From Clusia tigrina (taxonomy: Eukaryota > Arthropoda > Insecta > Diptera > Clusiidae): a DNA stretch of 64,000 bases. The notes under the pieces are model-generated. The model was not told the DNA's origin and searched no databases. It saw nothing but the letters and a program-made list of their open reading frames with translations. Below are positions 12,650 through 23,100 of the stretch, piece after piece (the first letter of the stretch is position 1; the number at the start of each line of letters is the position of its first letter). Location: positions 682,001-746,000 of the forward strand of contig CAKKTE020000165.1 of the NCBI GenBank assembly GCA_920105625.2, written 5' to 3'. Made by a program: the position numbers and the translations under genes.

Positions 12650-15351
12650 GAGTACTTTATTGTTAGAAAATTGCAAGGTTTTATGACGCTCCAGTAAAAA
12701 GTTACAAGCATTTGTATGTTGCAAACTTTGATAGGATTAGGACGTACCGTACAGAAGTTAGGGCCATTTGAAGTTTTATCAGTGTTTGATGTGGGACTCA
12801 GCGGTAGCATAGCTTTGAGCGATAGCTTAAATTACCAAGAGGCTCGAGTACCTTATTGCTACAGAATTTCAAGGTTTTATGATGCTCCAGTAAAAAGTTA
12901 CAAGCATTTGTATGTTGCAAAATTTGATAGGTGTAGGACGTACAGTATAGAAGTTAGGGCTATTTGAAGTTTAATCAGTGTTTGATTTGGGACTCATGGG
13001 AAGCATAGCTTTGAGCGATAGCTTAAATTGACAAGAGGCTCGAGTACTTTATTGTTGCAAAATTTCAAGGTTTTATGACGCTCCAGTAAAAAGTTACAAA
13101 CTTTGATAGGTGTAGGATACACCGTATAAAAGTTAGGGCCATTTGAAGTTTTATCAGTATTAAATTTGGGACTCAAGGGTAGCATAGCTTTGAGCTAGAG
13201 CTTAAATTGACAAGAGGCTCGAGTACTTTATTGTTACAAAACTTCAAGGTTTTATGACGCCCAGTAAAAAGTTACAAGCATTTGTATGTTGCAAAATTTG
13301 ATAGTTGTAGGACGTACCGTATAGAAGTTAGGGCCATTTGAAATTTTATCAGTGTTTGATTAGGTACTCAAGGGTAGCTTTGAGCGATAGCTTAAATTGA
13401 CAAGAGGCTCGAGTACTTTATTGTTACAAAATTTCAAGGTTTTATGACGCTCCAGTAAAAAGTTACAAGCATTTGTATGTTGCAAACTTTGATAGGTGTT
13501 GGACTTACCGTATAGAAGTTAGGGCCATTTGAAGTTTTAGCAGTGTTTGATTTGGGACTCAAGGGTAGCATAGCTTTGAGTGATTGCTTTAATTGACAAG
13601 AGGTTCGAGTACTTTATTTTTACAAAATTTCAAGGTTTTAGGACGCTCCAGTAAAAAGTTACAAGCATTTGTATGTTGCAAACTTTGATAGGTGTAGGAT
13701 GCACCGTATAGAAGTTAGGGCCATTTGAAGTTTTATCAGTATTTGATTTGGGACTCAAGGGTAGCATAGCTTTGAGCTAGAGCTTAAATTGACAAGAGGC
13801 TCGAGTACTTTATTGTTACAAAATTTCAAGGTTTTATGACGCTCCAGTAAAAAGTTACAAGCATTTGTATGTTGAAAACTTTGATAGGTGTAGGACGTAC
13901 AGTATAGAAGTTAGGGCTATTTGAAGTTTTATCTGTGTTTGATTTGGGACTCATGGGAAGCATAGCTTTGAGCGATAGCTTAAATTGACAAGAGGCTCGA
14001 GTACTTTATTGTTGCAAAATTTCAAGGTTTTTGACGCTCCAGTAAAAAGTTACAAACTTTGATAGGTGTAGGATACACCGTATAAAAGTTAGGGCCATTT
14101 GAAGTTTTATCAGTATTTGATTTGGGACTCAAGGGTAGCATAGCTTTGAGCTAGAGCTTAAATTGACAAGAGGCTCGAGTACTTTATTGTTACAAAATTT
14201 CAAGGTTTTATGACGCCCAGTAAAAAGTTACAAGACTTTTTATGTTGCAAAATTTGATAGGTGTAGGACGTACCGTATAGAAGTTGGGGCCATTTGAAGT
14301 TTTTTCAGTGTTTGATTTGGGACTCAAGGGTAGCATAGCTTTGAGCGATAGCTTAAATTGACAAGAGGCTCGAGTACTTTATTGTTACAAAATTTCAAGG
14401 TTTTATGACGCTCCAGTAAAAAGTTACAAGCATTTGTATGTTGCAAACTTTGATAGGTGTGGGACGTACCGTATACAAGTTAGGGCCATTTGAAGTTTTA
14501 TCAGTGTTTGATTTGGGACTCAAGGGTAGCATAGCTTTGAGCGATAGCTTAAATTGACAAGAGGCTCGAGTAATTTATTGTTACAAGATTTCAAGGTTTT
14601 ATGACGCTCCAGTAAAAAGTTACAAGCATTTGTATGTTGCAAACTTTGATAGGTTTATGACGTACCGTATAGAAGTTGGAGTAATTTGAAGTTTTATCAG
14701 TGTTTGATTTGGGACTCAAGGGTAGCATAGCTTTGAGCAATTGCTTTAATTGACAAGAGGCTCGAGTACTTTATTGTTACAAAATTTCAAGGTTTTAGGA
14801 CGCTCCAGTAAAAAGTTACAAGCATTTGTATGTTGCAAACTTTGATAGGTGTAAGACGTACCGTATAGAAGGTAGGGCCATTTGAAGATTTATCATTGTT
14901 TGATTTGGAACTCAAGGGTAGCATAGCTTTGAGCGATTGCTTAAATTGACAAGAGGCTCGAGTACTTTATTGTTACAAAATTTCAAGGCTTTATGACGCT
15001 CCAGTAAAAAGTTTCAAGCATTTGTATGTTGCAAACTTTGATAGGATTAGGACGTACCGTATAGAAGTTAGGGCCATTTGAAGTTTTATCAGTGTTTGAT
15101 TTGGGACTCAAGGGTAGCATAGCTTTGAGCCATAGCTTAAATTGACAAGAGGTTCGAGTACCTTATTGTTACAGAATTTCAAGGTTTTATGATGCTCCAG
15201 TAAAAAGCTACAAGCATTTGTATGTTGTAAAATTTGATAGTTGTAGGACGTACCGTATTGAAGTTAGGGCCATTTGAAGTTTCATCAGTGTTTGATTAGG
15301 GACTCAAGGGTAGCATAGCTTTGAGCCATAGCTTAAATTGACAAGAGGCTC

Positions 15352-15537
15352 GAGTACTTTATTGTTACAAAATTTCAAGGTTTTATGACGCTCCAGTAAA
15401 AAGTTACAAGCATTTGTATGTTGCAAACTTTGATAGGTATAGGACGTACCGTATAGAAGTTAGGGCCATTTGAAGTTTTATCAGTGTTTGATTTGGGACT
15501 CAAGCTTTGAGCGATAGCTTAAATTGACAAGAGGCTC
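15352..15537 (+). repeat. Representative 186-bp monomer (10-bp deletion form)
   Basis: GACTCAAGGGTAGCATAGCTTTGAG is shortened to GACTCAAGCTTTGAG, which removes consensus bases 154-163 between two AG dinucleotides. The same form occurs near 1.3, 5.17, 11.69, 22.61 and 29.72 kb, each time followed by the unit reading TTGTTAGAAAATTGC. It is therefore inherited as part of the larger superunit. Confidence 0.9.
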
Positions 15538-18500
15538 GAGTACTTTATTGTTAGAAAATTGCAAGGTTTTATGACGCTCCAGTAAAAAGTTACAAGCATT
15601 TGTATATTGCAAACTTTGATAGGTGTAGGATGCTCCGTATAAAATGTAGGGCAATTTGAAGTTTTATCAGTGTTTGATTTGGGACTCAAGGGTAGCATAG
15701 CTTTGAGCGATAGCTTAAATTGACAAGAGGCTCGAGTACTTTATTGTTACAAAATTTCAAGGTTTTATGACGTTCCAGTAATAAGTTACAAGCATTTGTA
15801 TGTTGTAAACTTTGATAGGTACAGGACGTTCCGTATAGTAGATAGGGCCATTTGGAGTTTTATCAGTGTTTGATTTGGGACTCAAGGGTAGCATAGCTTT
15901 GAGCGATAGCTTAAATTACCAAGAGGCCCGATTACTTTATTGTTACAAAATTTCAAGTTTTTATGACGCTCCAGTAAAAAGTTACAAGCATTTGTATGTT
16001 GCAAACTTTAATAGGTGTAGGACGTACCGTATACAAGTTAGGGCCATTTGAAGTTTTATCAGTGTTTCATTTGGGACTCAAGGGTAGCATAGCTTTGAGC
16101 GATAGCTTAAATTGACAAGAGACTCGAGTACTTTATTGTTACAAAATATCAAGGTTTTATGACGCTCCAGTAAAAAGTTACAAGCATTTGTATGTAGCAA
16201 ACTTTGATAGGTGTAGGATGCACCATATAGAAGTTAGGGCCATTTGAAGTTTTATCAGTATTTGATTTGGGTCTCAAGGGTAGCATAGCTTTGAGCTAGA
16301 GCTTAAATTGACAAGAGGCTCGAGTACTTTATTGTTACAAAATTTCAAGGTTTTATGACGCTCCAGTAAAAAGTTACAAGCATTTGTATGTTGAAAACTT
16401 TGATAGGTGTAGGACGTACAGTATAGAAGTTAGGGCTATTTGAAGTTTTATCAGTGTTTGATTTGGGACTCATGGGAAGCATACCTTTGAGCGATAGCTT
16501 AAATTGACAAGAGGCTCGAGTACTTTATTGTTGCAATATTTCAAGGCTTTATGACGCTCCAGTAAAAAGTTACAAACTTTGATAGGTGTAGGATGCACCG
16601 TATAAAAGTTAGGGCCATTTGAAGTTTTATCAGTATTTGATTTGGGACTCAAGGGTAGCATAGCTTTGAGCGATTGCTTAAATTGACAAGAGGCTCGAGT
16701 ACTTTATTGTTACAAAATTTCAAGGTTTTATCATGCTCCAGTAAAAAGTTTGTTTGTTGGAAACTTTGATAGGTGTAGGACGTACCGTATAGAAGTTATG
16801 GCCATTTGAAGTTTTATCAGTGTTTGATTTGGGACTCAAGGGTAGCATAGCTTTGAGCGATAGCTTAAATTGACAAGAGGCTCGAGTACTTTATTGTTAC
16901 AAAATTTCAAGGTTTTATGACGCTCCAGTAAAAAGTTACAAGCATTTGTATGTTGAAAACTTTGATAGGTGTAGGACGTACAGTATAGAAGTTAGGGCTA
17001 TTTGAAGTTTTATCAGTGTTTGATTTGGGACTCATGGGAAGCATACCTTTGAGCGATAGCTTAAATTGACAAGAGGCTCGAGTACTTTATTGTTGCAATA
17101 TTTCAAGGCTTTATGACGCTCCAGTAAAAAGTTACAAACTTTGATAGGTGTAGGATGCACCGTATAAAAGTTAGGGCCATTTGAAGTTTTATCAGTATTT
17201 GATTTGGGACTCAAGGGTAGCATAGCTTTGAGCGATTGCTTAAATTGACAAGAGGCTCGAGTACTTTATTGTTACAAAATTTCAAGGTTTTATCATGCTC
17301 CAGTAAAAAGTTTGTATGTTGGAAACTTTGATAGGTGTAGGACGTACCGTATAGAAGTTATGGCCATTTGAAGTTTTATCAGTGTTTGATTTGGGACTCA
17401 AGGGAATCATAGCTTTGAGCGATCGCTTTAATTGACAAGAGGCTCGAGTACTTTATTGTTACAAAATTTCAAAGTTTTAGGACGCTCCAGTAAAAAGTTA
17501 CAAGCATTTGTATGTTGCAAACTTTGATAGGTGTAGGACGTACCGTATAGAAGTTAGGGCCATTTGAAGTTTTATCAGTGTTTGATTTGAGACTCAAGGG
17601 TAACATAGCTTTGAGCGATAGCTTAAATTGACAAGAGGCTCGAATACTTTATTGTTACAAAATTTCAAGGTTTTATGACGCTCCAGTAAAAAGTTACAAG
17701 CATTTGTATGTTGCAAACTTTGATAGGTGTAGGACGTACCGTATACAAGTTAGGGCCATTTGAAGTTTTATCAGTGTTTCATTTGGGACTCAAGGGTAGC
17801 ATAGCTTCGAGCGATAGCTTAAATTGACAAGAGACTCGAGTACTTTATTGTTACATAATTTCAAGGTTTTATGACGCTCCAGTAAAAAGTTACAAGCATT
17901 TGTATGTTGAAAATTTTGATAGGTGTAGGACGTACAGTATAGAAGTTAGGGCCATTTGAAGTTTTATCAGTGTTTGATTTGGGACTCAAGGGAAGCATAG
18001 TTTTGAGCGATTGCTTTAATTGACAAGAGGCTCGAGTACTTTATTGTTACAAAATTTCAAAGTTTTAGGACGCTCCAGTAAAAAGTTACAAGCATTTGTA
18101 TGTTGCAAACTTTGATAGGTGTAGGACGTACCGTATAGAAGTTAGGGCCATTTGAAGTTTTATCAGTGTTTGATTTGGGACTCAAGGGTAACATAGCTTT
18201 GAGCGATAGCTTAAATTGACAAGAGGCTCGAGTACTTTATTGTTAGAAAATTGCAAGGTTTTATGACGCTCCAGTAAAAAGTTACAAGCATTTGTATGTT
18301 GCAAACTTTGATAGGTGTAGGACGTACCGTATACAAGTTAGGGCCATTTGAAGTTTTATCAGTGTTTCATTTGGGACTCAAGGGTAGCATAGCTTCGAGC
18401 GATAGCTTAAATTGACAAGAGACTCGAGTACTTTATTGTTACATATTTTCAAGGTTTTATGACGCTCCAGTAAAAAGTTACAAGCATTTGTATGTTGCAA

Positions 18501-18621
18501 ACTTTGATAGGTGTAGGATGCACCGTATAGAAGTTAGGGCCATTTGAAGTTTTATCAGTATTTGATTTGGGACTCAAGGGTAGCATAGCTTTGAGCTAGA
18601 GCTTAAATTGACAAGAGGCTC

Positions 18622-19371
18622 GAGTACTTTATTGTCACAAAATTTCAAGGTTTTATGACGCTCCAGTAAAAAGTTACGAGCATGTGTATGTTGAAAACTT
18701 TGATAGGTGTAGGACGTACAGTATAGAAGTTAGGGCTATTTGAAGTTTTATCAGTGTTTGATTTGGGACTCACGGGAAGCATAGCTTTGAGCGATAGCTT
18801 AAATTGACAAGAGGCTCGAGTACTTTATTGTTGCAAAATTTCAAGGTTTTATGACGCTCCAATAAAAAGTTACAAACTTTGATAGGTGTAGGATACACCG
18901 TATAAAAGTTAGGGCCATTTGAAGTTTTATCAGTATTTGATTTGGGACTCAAGGGTAGCATAGCTTTGAGCTAGAGCTTAAATTGACAAGAGGCTCGAGT
19001 ACTTTATTGTCACAAAATTTCAAGGTTTTATGACGCTCCAGTAAAAAGTTACGAGCATGTGTATGTTGAAAACTTTGATAGGTGTAGGACGTACAGTATA
19101 GAAGTTAGGGCTATTTGAAGTTTTATCAGTGTTTGATTTGGGACTCACGGGAAGCATAGCTTTGAGCGATAGCTTAAATTGACAAGAGGCTCGAGTACTT
19201 TATTGTTGCAAAATTTCAAGGTTTTATGACGCTCCAATAAAAAGTTACAAACTTTGATAGGTGTAGGATGCACCGTATAAAAGTTAGGGCCATTTGAAGT
19301 TTTATCAGTATTTGATTTGGGACTCAAGGGTAGCATAGCTTTGAGCGATTGCTTAAATTGACAAGAGGCTC
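18622..19371 (+). repeat. Two tandem 375-bp dimers (196 + 179)
   Basis: Two adjacent dimers, 18622-18996 and 18997-19371, each consist of a 196-bp unit (TTGTCACAAAATTTC, ACGAGCATGTGTATG, ACTCACGGG) followed by a 179-bp unit with CCAATAAAAAG. They differ chiefly in the 179-bp part (GGATACACC against GGATGCACC). The same pair recurs at 25727-26476 in the right copy of the 7.1-kb duplication. Confidence 0.92.
18818..18996 (+). repeat. Representative 179-bp monomer (17-bp deletion form)
   Basis: The unit lacks consensus bases 59-75, so GTTACAAGCATT..GTTGCAAACTTT has become GTTACAAACTTT. The deleted piece lies between two CAA trinucleotides. About fifty such units are spread over the window. They usually also read TTGTTGCAAAATTTC instead of TTGTTACAAAATTTC and often CCGTATAAAAG instead of CCGTATAGAAG, so they form a linked subfamily rather than independent deletions. 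They almost always follow a unit with ACTCATGGGAAGC or ACTCACGGGAAGC. Confidence 0.93.
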
Positions 19372-20165
19372 GAGTACTTTATTGTTACAAAATTTCAAGG
19401 TTTTATGATGCTCCAGTAAAAAGTTTGTATGTTGGAAACTTTGATAGGTGTAGGACGTACCGTATAGAAGTTATGGCCATTTGAAGTTTTATCAGTGTTT
19501 GATTTGGGACTCAAGGGTAGCATAGCTTTGAGCGATAGCTTAAATTGACAAGAGGCTCGAGTACTTTATTGTTACAAAATTTCAAGGTTTATTGACGCTC
19601 CAGTAAAAAGTTACAAGCATTTGTATGTTGAAAATTTTGATAGGTGTAGGACGTACAGTATAGAAGTTAGGGCCATTTGAAGTTTTATCAGTGCTTGATT
19701 TGGGACTCAAGGGAAGCATAGCTTTGAGCGATTGCTTTAATTGACAAGAGGCTCGAGTACTTTATTGTTACAAAATTTCAAAGTTTTAGGACGCTCCAGT
19801 AAAAAGTTACAAGCATTTGTATGTTGCAAACTTTGATAGGTGTAGGACGTACCGTATAGAAGTTAGGGCCATTTGAAGTTTTATCAGTGTTTGATTTGGG
19901 ACTCAAGGGTAACATAGCTTTGAGCGATAGCTTAAATTGACAAGAGGCTCGAATACTTTATTGTTACAAAATTTCAAGGTTTTATGACGCTCCAGTAAAA
20001 AGTTACAAGCATTTGTATGTTGCAAACTTTGATAGGTGTAGGACGTACCGTATACAAGTTAGGGCCATTTGAAGTTTTATTAGTGTTTCATTTGGGACTC
20101 AAGGGTAGCATAGCTTCGAGCGATAGCTTAAATTGACAAGAGACTCGAGTACTTTATTGTTACAT

Positions 20166-23100
20166 AATTTCAAGGTTTTATGACGCTCCAGTAAAAAGTT
20201 ACAAACTTTGATAGGTGTAGGATACACCGTATAAAAGTTAGGGCCATTTGAAGTTTTATCAGTATTAAATTTGGGACTCAAGGGTAGCATAGCTTTGAGC
20301 TAGAGCTTAAATTGACAAGAGGCTCGAGTACTTTATTGTTACAAAACTTCAAGGTTTTATGACGCCCAGTAAAAAGTTACAAGCATTTGTATGTTGCAAA
20401 ATTTGATAGTTGTAGGACGTACCGTATAGAAGTTAGGGCCATTTGAAATTTTATCAGTGTTTGATTAGGTACTCAAGGGTAGCTTTGAGCGATAGCTTAA
20501 ATTGACAAGAGGCTCGAGTACTTTATTGTTACAAAATTTCAAGGTTTTATGACGCTCCAGTAAAAAGTTACAAGCATTTGTATGTTGCAAACTTTGATAG
20601 GTGTTGGACTTACCGTATAGAAGTTAGGGCCATTTGAAGTTTTAGCAGTGTTTGATTTGGGACTCAAGGGTAGCATAGCTTTGAGTGATTGCTTTAATTG
20701 ACAAGAGGTTCGAGTACTTTATTTTTACAAAATTTCAAGGTTTTAGGACGCTCCAGTAAAAAGTTACAAGCATTTGTATGTTGCAAACTTTGATAGGTGT
20801 AGGATGCACCGTATAGAAGTTAGGGCCATTTGAAGTTTTATCAGTATTTGATTTGGGACTCAAGGGTAGCATAGCTTTGAGCTAGAGCTTAAATTGACAA
20901 GAGGCTCGAGTACTTTATTGTTACAAAATTTCAAGGTTTTATGACGCTCCAGTAAAAAGTTACAAGCATTTGTATGTTGAAAACTTTGATAGGTGTAGGA
21001 CGTACAGTATAGAAGTTAGGGCTATTTGAAGTTTTATCTGTGTTTGATTTGGGACTCATGGGAAGCATAGCTTTGAGCGATAGCTTAAATTGACAAGAGG
21101 CTCGAGTACTTTATTGTTGCAAAATTTCAAGGTTTTTGACGCTCCAGTAAAAAGTTACAAACTTTGATAGGTGTAGGATACACCGTATAAAAGTTAGGGC
21201 CATTTGAAGTTTTATCAGTATTTGATTTGGGACTCAAGGGTAGCATAGCTTTGAGCTAGAGCTTAAATTGACAAGAGGCTCGAGTACTTTATTGTTACAA
21301 AATTTCAAGGTTTTATGACGCCCAGTAAAAAGTTACAAGACTTTTTATGTTGCAAAATTTGATAGGTGTAGGACGTACCGTATAGAAGTTGGGGCCATTT
21401 GAAGTTTTTTCAGTGTTTGATTTGGGACTCAAGGGTAGCATAGCTTTGAGCGATAGCTTAAATTGACAAGAGGCTCGAGTACTTTATTGTTACAAAATTT
21501 CAAGGTTTTATGACGCTCCAGTAAAAAGTTACAAGCATTTGTATGTTGCAAACTTTGATAGGTGTGGGACGTACCGTATACAAGTTAGGGCCATTTGAAG
21601 TTTTATCAGTGTTTGATTTGGGACTCAAGGGTAGCATAGCTATGAGCGATAGCTTAAATTGACAAGAGGCTCGAGTAATTTATTGTTACAAGATTTCAAG
21701 GTTTTATGACGCTCCAGTAAAAAGTTACAAGCATTTGTATGTTGCAAACTTTGATAGGTTTATGACGTACCGTATAGAAGTTGGAGTAATTTGAAGTTTT
21801 ATCAGTGTTTGATTTGGGACTCAAGGGTAGCATAGCTTTGAGCAATTGCTTTAATTGACAAGAGGCTCGAGTACTTTATTGTTACAAAATTTCAAGGTTT
21901 TAGGACGCTCCAGTAAAAAGTTACAAGCATTTGTATGTTGCAAACTTTGATAGGTGTAAGACGTACCGTATAGAAGGTAGGGCCATTTGAAGATTTATCA
22001 TTGTTTGATTTGGAACTCAAGGGTAGCATAGCTTTGAGCGATTGCTTAAATTGACAAGAGGCTCGAGTACTTTATTGTTACAAAATTTCAAGGCTTTATG
22101 ACGCTCCAGTAAAAAGTTTCAAGCATTTGTATGTTGCAAACTTTGATAGGATTAGGACGTACCGTATAGAAGTTAGGGCCATTTGAAGTTTTATCAGTGT
22201 TTGATTTGGGACTCAAGGGTAGCATAGCTTTGAGCCATAGCTTAAATTGACAAGAGGTTCGAGTACCTTATTGTTACAGAATTTCAAGGTTTTATGATGC
22301 TCCAGTAAAAAGCTACAAGCATTTGTATGTTGTAAAATTTGATAGTTGTAGGACGTACCGTATTGAAGTTAGGGCCATTTGAAGTTTCATCAGTGTTTGA
22401 TTAGGGACTCAAGGGTAGCATAGCTTTGAGCCATAGCTTAAATTGACAAGAGGCTCGAGTACTTTATTGTTACAAAATTTCAAGGTTTTATGACGCTCCA
22501 GTAAAAAGTTACAAGCATTTGTATGTTGCAAACTTTGATAGGTATAGGACGTACCGTATAGAAGTTAGGGCCATTTGAAGTTTTATCAGTGTTTGATTTG
22601 GGACTCAAGCTTTGAGCGATAGCTTAAATTGACAAGAGGCTCGAGTACTTTATTGTTAGAAAATTGCAAGGTTTTATGACGCTCCAGTAAAAAGTTACAA
22701 GCATTTGTATATTGCAAACTTTGATAGGTGTAGGATGCTCCGTATAAAATGTAGGGCAATTTGAAGTTTTATCAGTGTTTGATTTGGGACTCAAGGGTAG
22801 CATAGCTTTGAGCGATAGCTTAAATTGACAAGAGGCTCGAGTACTTTATTGTTACAAAATTTCAAGGTTTTATGACGTTCCAGTAATAAGTTACAAGCAT
22901 TTGTATGTTGTAAACTTTGATAGGTACAGGACGTTCCGTATAGTAGATAGGGCCATTTGGAGTTTTATCAGTGTTTGATTTGGGACTCAAGGGTAGCATA
23001 GCTTTGAGCGATAGCTTAAATTACCAAGAGGCCCGATTACTTTATTGTTACAAAATTTCAAGTTTTTATGACGCTCCAGTAAAAAGTTACAAGCATTTGT

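Larger units (their letters stand above)
9427..13060 (+). repeat. Superunit copy 4, mosaic
   Basis: The left part matches 3.0-4.05 kb of copy 1 and, from 10389, the opening of copies 1 and 2. Compared with the next superunit it is offset by 3,989 bp near 9.27 kb and by 3,788 bp from 10,389. The difference is one 196-bp monomer plus a 5-bp deletion. Further private events are a 13-bp deletion at about 10,945 and a 55-bp deletion in the unit at 12509-12649. Confidence 0.78.
13061..20165 (+). repeat. 7,105-bp duplication, left copy
   Basis: The segment repeats at +7,105 bp. Markers shared at exactly that spacing include CAGTATTAAATTTGGG (13157), GGGTAGCTTTGAGC (a 5-bp deletion near 13373), the superunit-opening monomer at 14177, the CCCGATTAC unit near 15.9 kb, and the 375-bp dimer pair at 18622. 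The segment contains one superunit head (14177 onward), two successive a/179/187 triplets (about 16.3-17.4 kb) and the dimers. I noticed only three substitutions in a partial comparison with the right copy, which suggests a very recent event. Confidence 0.92.

Noticed and set aside
18761..18777. CENP-B box
   Set aside because: In units with ACTCACGGG the site ATTTGGGACTCACGGGA matches 7 of 9 core positions of the mammalian CENP-B box, but the main form ACTCAAGGG does not. The match arises from a single base change, and the likely host is not a mammal.
18770..18961. Minus-strand 63-codon open frames, found more than forty times
   Set aside because: Each simply marks a 179-bp unit, where the 17-bp deletion happens to keep a frame open. 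The product has no recognisable domain, and it breaks wherever the unit varies by one base (for example near 10211 and 14000).
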